Shown here in pieces: positions 1 through 9,304 of a stretch of 64,000 nt of DNA (within the stretch, counting starts at the first letter, position 1; each line of letters opens with the position of its first letter). Under the pieces are notes generated by a model. The model was not told the origin of the DNA. It saw only the letters and a list, made by a program, of their open reading frames with translations, and made no database searches. A program made the position numbers and the translations under genes. Origin of the DNA: Streptomyces curacoi (GTDB lineage: Bacteria; Actinomycetota; Actinomycetes; Streptomycetales; Streptomycetaceae); assembly GCF_001513975.1 (NCBI RefSeq), contig NZ_KQ947991.1, positions 255,732 through 319,731 on the forward strand. The letters are read 5' to 3'.

Positions 1-392
1 TCGCACGGGTCCAGCTTCGGCATGATCCCCCACGGCGTGGGCCACGGGTGCTCCGGCTGGTGCCGGTAGATGTACGGCACCGCGTAGTCGATGAGCGTCT
101 TGCCGGCCAGCTGTGCGGCGAGCGGGGCCAGGGCCGCGACGGCGTTGTGGCCGTCGATGCCGTTGATGACGGGCTCGCCGCGGGCGGCGGCGTCACCGAA
201 GGTGTGCAGTTCGATGCCGGGGTGCTCGGAGAGGAACTGCTTGAAAGGCGGGGTGCCCATCATGTCCGGCTCGGTACGAGCCAGCGTGGCCTGCGGGTCG
301 CGGGTGCCGACGTGGATCTCGTGACCGAGGTCGGCGAGCTTGGCGATGTGGGCGCGGACACCGCCACCGGTACCGAGAACAGCGATCTTCAT
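1..392 (-). CDS. F420-dependent NADP oxidoreductase-like protein, partial
   Basis: The gene starts at ATG 392 on the minus strand and runs off the left edge, so only about 130 N-terminal residues are visible. It opens with MKIAVLGTGGG, a Rossmann beta-alpha-beta start, followed by a GTRDP segment. This matches the NAD(P)-binding domain of the NADPH:F420 oxidoreductase-like family. The third glycine expected in GxGxxG is a valine here, a mild departure. It is divergent from the WYL regulator at 487, and a perfect palindrome lies between them at 447-463, so that regulator probably controls it. The substrate cannot be told from the visible part. Confidence 0.75.
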   Translation of the reverse strand, partial: MKIAVLGTGGGVRAHIAKLADLGHEIHVGTRDPQATLARTEPDMMGTPPFKQFLSEHPGIELHTFGDAAARGEPVINGIDGHNAVAALAPLAAQLAGKTLIDYAVPYIYRHQPEHPWPTPWGIMPKLDPC

Positions 393-446
393 GGGGAAAC
401 CTCCCGTTTTGCTCCGTGTGGACGGCACCCACGGTAGGGGGGTTTC

Positions 447-463
447 AGGACAGGTTCTGTCCT
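447..463. promoter_or_regulatory. Candidate WYL-regulator operator
   Basis: A perfect inverted repeat, AGGACAG-GTT-CTGTCCT, lies in the divergent gap between the oxidoreductase-like gene and the WYL regulator, 24 bp before the regulator's preferred start. YafY-type WYL regulators commonly control themselves and a divergent neighbour through such a site. The assignment rests on position and symmetry. Confidence 0.6.
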
Positions 464-486
464 TTGACACAGGCATCATGGAATTC

Positions 487-1446
487 ATGACGAGCGACAT
501 GACCGCCCGCATGCTGCGACTGCTGTCCCTGCTGCAGACGCGGCGGGAATGGTCCGGCGCCGACCTCGCCGAACGGCTCTCGGTGACCGTCCGTACCGTC
601 CGCCGCGACATCGACCGGCTGCGCGATCTGGGCTACCCCGTCGACAGCGCCCGCGGACACGCCGGCGGCTACCGCCTCGTCCCGGGTGCCGACCTGCCGC
701 CGCTGCTCCTCGACGACGACGAGGCCGTCGCCATCGCCGTCGCCCTGCGCACCGCCGCCGGCGGTCCGACCGGTATCGAGGAAACCGCCCTGCGCGCCCT
801 GGCCAAGCTCGAACAGGTCCTCCCCCGCCGTCTGCGCGGCCGGATCACCGCCCTGCAGAGCGCAGCCTCCGGCATCACCTGGGAGACCCGCGGCCCGCGC
901 GTCGACCCCGCGCTCCTGTCGACGCTCGCGATCGCCTGCCGCGACCACGAGATCCTCACCTTCGACTACGCCTCCCGCCACGGCACCACCGGCCGGCGCC
1001 GTGCGGAACCCTGTCACCTGGTCGACTCCGGTGGCCTGTGGTACCTCCTCGCCCACGACACCGACAAGGACGACTGGCGCCTGTTCCGCCTCGACCGCGT
1101 CAGCGATGCCCTGCCCACCGGCCGGCGCGTTCCCTCCCGCCCGGTGCCCGGCGGTGACCCCGCCGCCTTCGTCGCCGCCCGTCTCTCCGCGGCCCCCACC
1201 CGGTACCGCGCCGTCGCCACCGTCCGCGCCCCCGCCGACCGCGTCCGCGCGCTCGTCCCGGGCCTGGCCACCCGTCTGAAGCCCATCGACGACAGCACCT
1301 GCCGTCTCGACGCCTCCGACGACCACCTGCCCCGTATCACCCGGACCCTCGCCGGCCTCGACGCCGGCTACACCCTCGACGCCGACCCCGACGTCCTCGA
1401 CGACCTTCGCCGCGCCGCGCACCGCATCCTGCGCGCCACCGGATAA
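487..1446 (+). CDS. HTH-WYL domain transcriptional regulator (YafY type)
   Basis: About 319 residues. The N-terminus is a winged helix (DLAERLSVTVRTVRRDIDRLRDLGYPV, split here as an HTH_11-type domain). It is followed by a WYL domain with the LWYLLAHD and WRLFRLDR segments, which usually binds a small ligand or nucleic acid. Starts at 478, 487 and 499 are in frame. I prefer 487 because conserved sequence begins around MTSDMTARMLRLL and no clear ribosome site separates the options. It is divergent from the F420/NADP reductase-like gene and probably regulates it through the palindrome at 447-463. A strong hairpin follows its stop at once. Confidence 0.85.
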   Translation: MTSDMTARMLRLLSLLQTRREWSGADLAERLSVTVRTVRRDIDRLRDLGYPVDSARGHAGGYRLVPGADLPPLLLDDDEAVAIAVALRTAAGGPTGIEETALRALAKLEQVLPRRLRGRITALQSAASGITWETRGPRVDPALLSTLAIACRDHEILTFDYASRHGTTGRRRAEPCHLVDSGGLWYLLAHDTDKDDWRLFRLDRVSDALPTGRRVPSRPVPGGDPAAFVAARLSAAPTRYRAVATVRAPADRVRALVPGLATRLKPIDDSTCRLDASDDHLPRITRTLAGLDAGYTLDADPDVLDDLRRAAHRILRATG

Positions 1447-1493
1447 CCCCGGCACCGGCGGCCCCCGAATGGTCGGGACCGCCGGTGCCGGGG
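1447..1493. terminator. Bidirectional hairpin terminator
   Basis: A perfect 15-bp stem (CCCCGGCACCGGCGG at 1447-1461 against 1479-1493) has extra inner pairing at 1464-1468/1473-1477. It starts directly after the WYL regulator's stop codon and lies between convergent genes, so it can serve both strands. Confidence 0.85.
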
Positions 1494-1561
1494 ACTACAG
1501 GGCCGGGGACTACAGGGCCGGGGACTACAGGGCCGGGGACTACAGGGCTGGTGACTACAGC
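1487..1561. repeat. 15-bp tandem repeat at the SDR gene 3' end
   Basis: Five head-to-tail units of GCCGGGGACTACAGG are present, four perfect and the gene-proximal one diverged. On the SDR (minus) strand each unit carries CTGTAG, the last codon and stop of the SDR gene. The period is five codons, so every unit repeats an in-frame stop. The distal unit overlaps the right arm of the terminator hairpin. Confidence 0.9.
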
Positions 1562-2346
1562 GGAGTGACGTACGCCCCCGAGATGCCGCCGTCGACCAGG
1601 AAGTCGGTGGCGTTCACGAAGGAGGAGTCGTCGCTGGCCAGGAAGGCGACGGCGGCGGCGATCTCCTCGGCCTCGGCGAACCGGCCGACCGGGATGTGGA
1701 CGAGCCGGCGGGCGGCGCGCTCCGGGTCCTTGGCGAACAGCTCCTGGAGGAGCGGGGTGTTGACCGGGCCGGGGCACAGGGCGTTGACCCGGATGCCGTC
1801 GCGGGCGAACTGCACGCCCAGTTCGCGGGACATGGCCAGGACGCCGCCCTTGGAGGCCGTGTAGGAGATCTGCGAGGTCGCCGCGCCCATCCGGGCCACG
1901 AAGGACGCCGTGTTGATGATGGAGCCCTTGCCCTGCTGCCGCATGTACGGGATGGCGGCCTTGCAGCACAGGTAGACGGAGGTGAGGTTGACCTCCTGGA
2001 CGCGCTTCCAGGCCTCCAGGCCGGTCTCCAGGATGGAGTCGTCGTCGGGCGGCGAGATACCGGCGTTGTTGAAGGCGATGTCGACGCTGCCGTAGGTGTC
2101 GTAGGCGGTCCTGAACAGCGCCTCGACCTGCTCGGGGTCGGTGACGTCGACCTTCACGAAGATCCCGCCGACCTCCTCGGCGGCCGCCTTGCCGCGCTGC
2201 TCGTCGACGTCGCCGCAGACGACGTGGGCACCCTCGGAGGCGAGCCGGCGGGCGGTGGCGAGGCCGATGCCGCTGCCTGCTCCGGTGACGACGGCCGTAC
2301 GGCCGACCAGGCGACGGCAGATGTTTTCCGCGGTGGAAGAGGTCAC
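1555..2346 (-). CDS. SDR-family NAD(P)-dependent dehydrogenase of the ethanolamine/polyamine operon
   Basis: 263 residues, a classical short-chain dehydrogenase. The dinucleotide motif TGAGSGIG is at about 21-28, NNAG at about 93-96, and the catalytic Ser148, Tyr162 and Lys166 (YTASK) are present. It starts at GTG 2346 and overlaps the aldehyde dehydrogenase stop by 4 bp (GTGA), so the two are translationally coupled. In the operon glnA4-aldh-SDR a plausible role is oxidation of the alcohol of gamma-glutamylethanolamide to the aldehyde used by the neighbouring ALDH. That step is inferred from context. Its stop codon is followed by a 15-bp tandem repeat. Confidence 0.85.
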   Translation of the reverse strand: MTSSTAENICRRLVGRTAVVTGAGSGIGLATARRLASEGAHVVCGDVDEQRGKAAAEEVGGIFVKVDVTDPEQVEALFRTAYDTYGSVDIAFNNAGISPPDDDSILETGLEAWKRVQEVNLTSVYLCCKAAIPYMRQQGKGSIINTASFVARMGAATSQISYTASKGGVLAMSRELGVQFARDGIRVNALCPGPVNTPLLQELFAKDPERAARRLVHIPVGRFAEAEEIAAAVAFLASDDSSFVNATDFLVDGGISGAYVTPL

Positions 2347-3728
2347 TGTGCGGGGCCTTCCGTGCTGATGAAGACGTTCTTGGTTTCGGTGAAGGCGGCC
2401 AGGGCGTCCGGGCCCAGCTCGCGGCCGATGCCGGACTGCTTGAAGCCGCCGAAGGGGGTCCAGTAGCGGACGCTGGAGTGGGAGTTGACGGACAGGTTGC
2501 CCGCCCGGACCGCCTGGGAGACGCGCAGGGCGCGGCCGACGTCACGGGTCCAGATGGAGCCGGAGAGGCCGTAGTCGGTGGCGTTGGCGAGGGCCACGGC
2601 CGCCGCCTCGTCCTCGAAGGGGAGGACGACGGCCACGGGTCCGAAGACCTCCTCCACGGCCACGCGCGCGTGCGGGTCGACGCCGGTGAGGACGGTGGGC
2701 GGGAACCAGAAGCCGGGGCCCTCGGGGGCCTTGCCGCGGATGCCGTCGGCGCCCGGGTCGACGTAGGAACGCACTCGCTCCAGCTGGGCCTTGGAGATCA
2801 GCGGGCCCATCTGGGTCTGCTCGTCGGCCGGGTCGCCGACCGTCACCGCCTCGATCGCGGGGCTCAGCAGCTCCAGGAAACGGTCGTAGACGGAGCGCTG
2901 GACGAGGATGCGGGTGCGGGCGCAGCAGTCCTGGCCGGAGTTGTCGAGGAAGGACATCGGCGCGGCGGCCGCGGCGGCTTCGAGGTCGGCGTCGGCGAAG
3001 ACGATGTTGGGGCTCTTGCCGCCGAGTTCGAGGGTGACGCGCTTGAGAAGGGCGGAACCCTTTGCCAACACCTGTTTGCCCACGACTGTTGACCCGGTGA
3101 AGACGATCTTCGCTACGCCCGGGTGCTCGACGAGGGCGTTGCCCGTGACGGGGCCGTGGCCGGGCAGGACCTGGAACAGGCCCTCGGGAAGCCCGGCCTC
3201 CAGGGCGAGTTCGGCCAGCCGGAGGGCGGTGAGGGGGGTGGTCTCGGCGGGCTTGAGGACAACCGCGTTGCCCGCCGCGAGCGCCGGGGCCGTCCCCCAC
3301 GCCGCGATCGGCATCGGGAAGTTCCAGGGGGCGATCACCCCCACGACGCCGAGCGGTTCGAGGATGGTGACGTCCAGGCCGCCGGGAACCGGGATCTGCC
3401 GTCCGGTCAGCCGCTCCACTCCGCCGGCCGCGTAGTCGAGCAGATCGCGGACGTTGCCCGCCTCCCAGCGGGCGTTGCCGATGGTGTGACCGGCCTCGCG
3501 GACCTCCAGCCGGGCGAGTTCTTCGAGGTGTTCGTCCACCTTGACCGCGAAGCGGCGCAGCAGCCGGGCGCGTTCGCCTGGCGCGAGGGCGGCCCACCGG
3601 GTCTGGGCCCCCGTCGCGCGCACGACCGCCGCGTCCACGTCGGCCGCGGTGGCGGCGGGAACGGTGGCGACGACCTCTTCGGTGGCCGGATTGAGTACCT
3701 GGAGCTGGTCGGACAAGAAGGGCCTCAC
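2343..3728 (-). CDS. Aldehyde dehydrogenase (gamma-glutamyl aldehyde type)
   Basis: 461 residues, full-length NAD(P)+-dependent ALDH. Visible motifs are PWNFP (cofactor site), LELGGKSP with the general base Glu234, and GQDC with the catalytic Cys268. It starts at GTG 3728, overlapping the glnA4 stop by 4 bp. The family includes PuuC-like enzymes that oxidise gamma-glutamyl aminoaldehydes in polyamine breakdown. Here the partner is a GlnA4-type synthetase, so gamma-glutamyl acetaldehyde to gamma-glutamylglycine is the likely reaction (inference). Transcribed with glnA4 and the SDR. Confidence 0.88.
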   Translation of the reverse strand: MRPFLSDQLQVLNPATEEVVATVPAATAADVDAAVVRATGAQTRWAALAPGERARLLRRFAVKVDEHLEELARLEVREAGHTIGNARWEAGNVRDLLDYAAGGVERLTGRQIPVPGGLDVTILEPLGVVGVIAPWNFPMPIAAWGTAPALAAGNAVVLKPAETTPLTALRLAELALEAGLPEGLFQVLPGHGPVTGNALVEHPGVAKIVFTGSTVVGKQVLAKGSALLKRVTLELGGKSPNIVFADADLEAAAAAAPMSFLDNSGQDCCARTRILVQRSVYDRFLELLSPAIEAVTVGDPADEQTQMGPLISKAQLERVRSYVDPGADGIRGKAPEGPGFWFPPTVLTGVDPHARVAVEEVFGPVAVVLPFEDEAAAVALANATDYGLSGSIWTRDVGRALRVSQAVRAGNLSVNSHSSVRYWTPFGGFKQSGIGRELGPDALAAFTETKNVFISTEGPAQ

Positions 3729-5089
3729 ATGCGTTCGAAGGAGCGGCGGAGCTCCCAGTCGGTCACCGCGGCGTCGAAGGCGTCCAGCTCGACGCGCGCC
3801 ATGTTGCGGTAGTGGGCGACGACCTCGTCGCCGAAGGCGGCCTTGGCGATGGGGCTGTTCTCCCAGAGTTCGGCGGCCTCGCGCAGGGTCGTGGGCACGT
3901 GCTCGAAGTCGGCGGCGTAGGCGTTGCCGGGGCAGGGCTCGGGCAGCTCCAGCTTCTGCTCGATGCCGTACAGACCGGCCGCGACCAGTCCGGCCACGGC
4001 CAGGTGCGGGTTGACGTCACCGCCGGGCAGCCGGTTCTCGAAGCGCAGGGAGCGGCCGTGGCCGACGACGCGCAGGGCGCAGGTGCGGTTGTCGTAGCCC
4101 CAGGCGACTGCGGTCGGGGCGAAGGAGCCCGGCTGGAACCGCTTGTAGGAGTTGATGTTGGGGGCGTAGAGGAGGGAGAAGTCCCGCAGCGCGGCGAGCT
4201 GGCCGGCGAGGAAGTGCCGCATGACGTCCGACATGCCGCCCGGCCCCTCTCCGGGCATCACGTTGTTGCCGTCGGCGTCCGCGAGGGAGAGGTGGATGTG
4301 GCAGGAGTTGCCCTCGCGCTCGTTGTACTTGGCCATGAAGGTGATCGAGACGCCCTCCTGGGCGGCGATCTCCTTGGCACCGGTCTTGTAGATGGCGTGC
4401 TGGTCGCAGGTGACGAGAGCGTCGTCGTACTTGAAGGCGATCTCGTGCTGGCCGGGGTTGCACTCGCCCTTGGCGGACTCGACGGTGAGGCCCGCGCCCG
4501 CCATCTCGTTGCGGATACGGCGCAGCAGGGGCTCGATCCGGCCGGTGCCGAGCACCGAGTAGTCGATGTTGTACTGGTTGGCCGGGGTCAGGCCCCGGTA
4601 GTTGGCGTCCCAGGCCTGCTCGTAGGTGTCCTTGAAGACGATGAACTCCAGCTCGGTGCCGACCTTGGCGGTGTACCCGAGCTCGGCGAGGCGCTCCAGC
4701 TGGCGGCGCAGGATCTGGCGGGGTGCGGCGACCACGGGCGAGCCGTCGTTCCAGGCGAGGTCGGCGACGAGCATGGCCGTACCGGCGTTCCAGGGGACGC
4801 GGCGGAGGGTGGCCAGGTCGGGGTGCATGGCGAAGTCGCCGTAGCCGCGGTCCCAGGAGGACATGGCGTAGCCGTCGACGGTGTTCATCTCGGTGTCGAC
4901 GGCGAGGAGGTAGTTGCAGCCCTCGGTGCCGTGGTGCAGGACCTCGTCGAGGAAGAACCGGGCGGCGAACCGCTTGCCCTGGAGCCGCCCTTGCATATCG
5001 GGAAAGGCCAGGACGACAGTGTCGATCTCACCGCCCGCGACGAGGGCGTGCAGCTCCTCGACGCTCAGCGGGGGTGTGCGGTCTGCCAC
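3725..5089 (-). CDS. glnA4: Gamma-glutamylethanolamide/polyamine synthetase (GlnA4-type)
   Basis: 454 residues, a glutamine-synthetase-fold enzyme with the GTELEF, ECNPGQHE, CHIHLSL and NRLPGGDVNPH catalytic and metal segments. Streptomyces keeps several GlnA paralogues that glutamylate polyamines or ethanolamine instead of ammonia. The neighbourhood (FadR regulator, ethanolamine-type permease, ALDH, hydrolase) matches that of S. coelicolor GlnA4, gamma-glutamylethanolamide synthetase. I chose GTG 5089 because GAAGGAGG sits 6-7 bases upstream. An ATG at 5143 is in frame but lacks a ribosome site and overlaps the candidate operator. It is the first gene of a tightly overlapping three-gene operon. 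Confidence 0.85.
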   Translation of the reverse strand: MADRTPPLSVEELHALVAGGEIDTVVLAFPDMQGRLQGKRFAARFFLDEVLHHGTEGCNYLLAVDTEMNTVDGYAMSSWDRGYGDFAMHPDLATLRRVPWNAGTAMLVADLAWNDGSPVVAAPRQILRRQLERLAELGYTAKVGTELEFIVFKDTYEQAWDANYRGLTPANQYNIDYSVLGTGRIEPLLRRIRNEMAGAGLTVESAKGECNPGQHEIAFKYDDALVTCDQHAIYKTGAKEIAAQEGVSITFMAKYNEREGNSCHIHLSLADADGNNVMPGEGPGGMSDVMRHFLAGQLAALRDFSLLYAPNINSYKRFQPGSFAPTAVAWGYDNRTCALRVVGHGRSLRFENRLPGGDVNPHLAVAGLVAAGLYGIEQKLELPEPCPGNAYAADFEHVPTTLREAAELWENSPIAKAAFGDEVVAHYRNMARVELDAFDAAVTDWELRRSFERM

Positions 5090-5132
5090 GGGAGAGCCTC
5101 CTTCGGCACCTTCGGTCAGCCGGAAGCCATAA

Positions 5133-5142
5133 GGTATTGCCA
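5133..5142. promoter_or_regulatory. Candidate operator GGTATTGCCA, glnA4 promoter
   Basis: The 10-mer GGTATTGCCA lies in the divergent promoter between glnA4 and the FadR-type regulator. The same 10-mer recurs at 5972-5981 before the permease. Two copies in the two promoters of one pathway suggest a binding site for the pathway regulator. Confidence 0.5.
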
Positions 5143-5174
5143 AGGACCATTAATTGGGAAGGGGGTTCCGCCAC

Positions 5175-5921
5175 ATGCCGCAGGCGGACACGGAGCACGG
5201 GGCGCCCGGGGCCGACGACCGGCTGACGTCGGTGCTGCGGCCGGTGCGGGCCGGCAACGGCTTCGAGGAGGCCCTGGAGCAGATCCTCCAGGTCGTACGG
5301 CTGGGCCTGGTGCCGGGCGGCGAGCGGCTCCCGGCCGAGCGGGAGCTGGCCGACCGGCTCGGGATCAGCCGGGTGACCCTGCGCGAGGTCCTGAAGGTGC
5401 TCCAGGACCAGGGCCTGGTCGAGTCACGGCGCGGACGCTACGGCGGCACCTTCGTGCTGCCCCGCCCCCACACCCCCGGCGAGGAGGAGCTGCGCCGCCG
5501 CCTGAAGGACGTCGACGTCGAGGACACGCTGCGCTTCCGCGAGGTGCTGGAGGTGGGCGCGGCCGGGCTGTGCGCGGCGCACGGGCTCGACGAGGAGCAG
5601 GCGGACCGGCTCCGCGGGGCCCTGGCGCGCACGCACGACGCCCCGCTCGCCGAGTACCGCCGCCTGGACACCCTGCTGCACCTGACGCTCGCCGAGCTGT
5701 CCGGCTCCCCCACACTCACCGCCCAGTACGCGGCCGTACGCGCGATCGTCAACGACCTGCTCGACTGCATCCCGCTCCTCGTACGCAACCTGGAGCACTC
5801 CCAGCGGCAGCACACCGCGCTGGTGGAGGCCGTGATCGAGGGCAACGCCGAGTGCGCGCGGGAGATCATGCGCGAGCACTGCGGGGGCACGGCGGCACTG
5901 CTGCGCGGCTTCCTCGGCTGA
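5175..5921 (+). CDS. GntR/FadR-family regulator (EpuRI-like)
   Basis: 248 residues. An N-terminal winged helix (ERELADRLGISRVTLREVLKVL) is followed by an all-helical FCD effector domain with the metal/ligand-binding type histidines (HLTLAELSGS). ATG 5175 is preferred because AAGGGGG lies about 10 bases upstream. It is divergent from glnA4 and upstream of the permease and hydrolase. In S. coelicolor the regulator in this position (EpuRI) represses glnA4, and the same role is likely here. Expected targets are the two GGTATTGCCA sites and the 6000-6021 palindrome. Confidence 0.82.
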   Translation: MPQADTEHGAPGADDRLTSVLRPVRAGNGFEEALEQILQVVRLGLVPGGERLPAERELADRLGISRVTLREVLKVLQDQGLVESRRGRYGGTFVLPRPHTPGEEELRRRLKDVDVEDTLRFREVLEVGAAGLCAAHGLDEEQADRLRGALARTHDAPLAEYRRLDTLLHLTLAELSGSPTLTAQYAAVRAIVNDLLDCIPLLVRNLEHSQRQHTALVEAVIEGNAECAREIMREHCGGTAALLRGFLG

Positions 5922-5971
5922 GCCTTGGCCCGCTCCCGGCGGGCCGAGGATTTACCGGCGATTAACGCACG

Positions 5972-5981
5972 GGTATTGCCA
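5972..5981. promoter_or_regulatory. Candidate operator GGTATTGCCA, permease promoter
   Basis: Second exact copy of the 10-mer found at 5133-5142, here about 113 bp upstream of the permease start. See the glnA4-promoter copy for the reasoning. Confidence 0.5.
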
Positions 5982-5999
5982 TCCCCCGACCGACACCGC

Positions 6000-6021
6000 A
6001 AAGGTATGGATCCATTCCTTT
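6000..6021. promoter_or_regulatory. 22-bp imperfect palindrome upstream of the permease
   Basis: Outer arms AAAGG/CCTTT enclose a perfect ATGGATCCAT core, and only the T/T pair between them is mismatched. It lies 72 bp before the permease start in the same promoter as GGTATTGCCA. It may be a second operator or the main one. Confidence 0.5.
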
Positions 6022-6093
6022 GAGCCGGAGCTCGGTCGACCCCACCGTGCCCGGAACTGCCCGGTGTCCGTCACCCCGTGGGGAGTCCAACCC

Positions 6094-7536
<1,443 letters not shown>

Positions 7537-7566
7537 ACTCTTCGCTGCGAAGGAGCATGGAGCATC

Positions 7567-8250
7567 GTGGTCAGGCCGTTGATCGGTGTCAGCACCTATC
7601 TGGAGTCGGGTGCGCGCTGGGGCGTGTGGGAGCTGGACGCGGCGCTGCTGCCGGCCGGTTATCCGCGGCTGGTGCAGCGGGCGGGCGGCCTCGCCGCGAT
7701 GCTCCCGCCGGACGACCCGGCGCACGCGGCCGCGGCCGTCGCCCGGCTGGACGGGCTGGTGATCGCGGGCGGTCCGGACGTGGAGCCCGTACGGTACGGC
7801 GCGCAGCGCGAGCCGCGGACGGGGCCGCCGGCCCGGGAACGGGACGCGTGGGAGCTGGCCCTGATCGACGCGGCGTTGGCCGCTGGGGTGCCGCTGCTGG
7901 GGATCTGCCGGGGGATGCAGTTGCTGAACGTCGCGCTCGGCGGCACGCTCGTGCAGCACATCGACGGGCATGCGGAGGTGGTGGGCGTTTTCGGCGGCCA
8001 CACGGTCAAGCCGGTGCCGGGGAGCCTGTACGCCGATGTCGTGCCGGAGGAGACGTCGGTGCCGACGTATCACCACCAGGCCGTGGACCGTCTGGGTACG
8101 GGTCTGGTGGCGTCGGCGTATGCGGCGGACGGGACGGTCGAGGCCGTTGAACTGCCGTCCGCGGACTGGGTGTTGGGGGTGCAGTGGCATCCGGAGATGG
8201 GGGACGATCTGCGGGTGATGCGGGGGTTGGTGCGGGCCGCGGGTGGCTGA
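7567..8250 (+). CDS. Gamma-glutamyl-gamma-aminobutyrate hydrolase-like (class I glutamine amidotransferase, PuuD-like)
   Basis: 227 residues, peptidase C26 / class I glutamine amidotransferase fold. The triad is visible: Cys114 in GICRGMQ, and His208 and Glu210 in QWHPE. Start is GTG 7567 behind GAAGGAG. Family members (PuuD) hydrolyse the gamma-glutamyl amide bond after the amine has been oxidised. Here it would release glutamate and the oxidised product, closing the pathway begun by GlnA4. It follows the permease by 30 bp. Confidence 0.82.
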   Translation: MVRPLIGVSTYLESGARWGVWELDAALLPAGYPRLVQRAGGLAAMLPPDDPAHAAAAVARLDGLVIAGGPDVEPVRYGAQREPRTGPPARERDAWELALIDAALAAGVPLLGICRGMQLLNVALGGTLVQHIDGHAEVVGVFGGHTVKPVPGSLYADVVPEETSVPTYHHQAVDRLGTGLVASAYAADGTVEAVELPSADWVLGVQWHPEMGDDLRVMRGLVRAAGG

Positions 8251-8309
8251 CGGGAGGATCCTCGCCCGCGCCGCCCCTACCTGCCCCTCCCGTCCCGGCG
8301 GAGGGAAAA

Positions 8310-9233
8310 CTACGCCCGCGTCAGCGACAGCAGGTCGCGGGCCGGGCCCACCGGGCGATGGCCCGTCGGCCACACCGCCCGCAGATCCCGCGCCAGGGAC
8401 ACACCCGCCACCGGCACACTCACCAGCCGCCGCATCGACAGCTCCTCACCCACGGCGAGCTCGCTCAGCACCGCCGGCCCCGCCCCGCTCACCACGGCCG
8501 CCTTCACCGCCGTCGTCGAGGACAGCTCGATCAACGGGCGCGCCAAGCCCCCCAGCGCGGCATCGAGGACCTGCCGGGTGCCCGAGCCCTTCTCCCGCAG
8601 GATCAGCGGGGTCGCCGCGAGCTCGGACGCCTCCAGCGGGCTTCGGCGGCGGGACCACACGTGGCCCGGCGCGGTCACCACGATCAGGTTGTCGTGGGCG
8701 ATGACCACCGAGTCCAGCCCCGTCGGAACCGTCAGCCCCTCCACGAACCCCAGGTCCGCCTCGTCCGCCAGCAGCCGCTCCGCCACCACCGTGGAGTTCC
8801 CGGCGAGCAACGACACCGCCGTGTCCGGGCGCTGGGCGCGCAGCGCGAGGAGCCAGCCCGGCAGCAGGTACTCCGCGATCGTCATGCTCGCCGCCACCCG
8901 CAGCCGCGAGTCACGGCGGTCCCGCAACGCCTGCGCACCCGCGTCGAAGGCCTCCGCGGCCTCCACGACCCGCCGGGCCCAGTCCGTCACCAGCGCCCCG
9001 GCGTCCGTGAGCCGGGAACCCCTCGGTGACCGGTCCACCAACGCCACTCCCAGCTGGCGTTCCATCGACCGGATCCGGCTGCTAGCCGCCGGCTGAGTGA
9101 TCCCCAGTTCCCGCGCCGCCCCGCCCAGACTGCCGAGCCGCGCCACCGCCAGCAACAGCTCCAGAGCCCCGAGGTCGGGGACTCGATGTGATAGGGATCC
9201 CGCGCGAAACTGCCCCTCCGCCGCCTGTGTCAT
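8310..9233 (-). CDS. LysR-family transcriptional regulator
   Basis: 307 residues. The N-terminal winged helix (LELLLAVARLGSLGGAARELGITQPAASSRI, residues about 22-53) is followed by a periplasmic-binding-type effector domain. It is divergent from the TDT transporter gene. The inverted CATAA...TTATG at 9231-9247 overlaps its own start codon, as expected for LysR autoregulation. LysR proteins usually control the divergent neighbour, so it probably regulates the transporter. The effector is unknown. Confidence 0.88.
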   Translation of the reverse strand: MTQAAEGQFRAGSLSHRVPDLGALELLLAVARLGSLGGAARELGITQPAASSRIRSMERQLGVALVDRSPRGSRLTDAGALVTDWARRVVEAAEAFDAGAQALRDRRDSRLRVAASMTIAEYLLPGWLLALRAQRPDTAVSLLAGNSTVVAERLLADEADLGFVEGLTVPTGLDSVVIAHDNLIVVTAPGHVWSRRRSPLEASELAATPLILREKGSGTRQVLDAALGGLARPLIELSSTTAVKAAVVSGAGPAVLSELAVGEELSMRRLVSVPVAGVSLARDLRAVWPTGHRPVGPARDLLSLTRA

Positions 9234-9255
9234 AAGCCCAGTTTATGTGGCCATA
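9231..9255. promoter_or_regulatory. Candidate LysR operator region
   Basis: Two short symmetric elements overlap here, CATAA-N7-TTATG (9231-9247) and TATG-TGGC-CATA (9244-9255). They sit between the divergent LysR and transporter genes. The arms are only 4-5 bp. Confidence 0.35.
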
Positions 9256-9304
9256 GAGGCAAAGTCCCTGGTGGCAGGTGCGGGGGCAGGCGACGCTGGG
9301 TTGC

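Noticed and set aside
1487..1561. Possible CRISPR-like array
   Set aside because: Units are contiguous 15-mers without spacers and no cas genes are present. The 12-bp array at 32356-32426 is rejected for the same reason.
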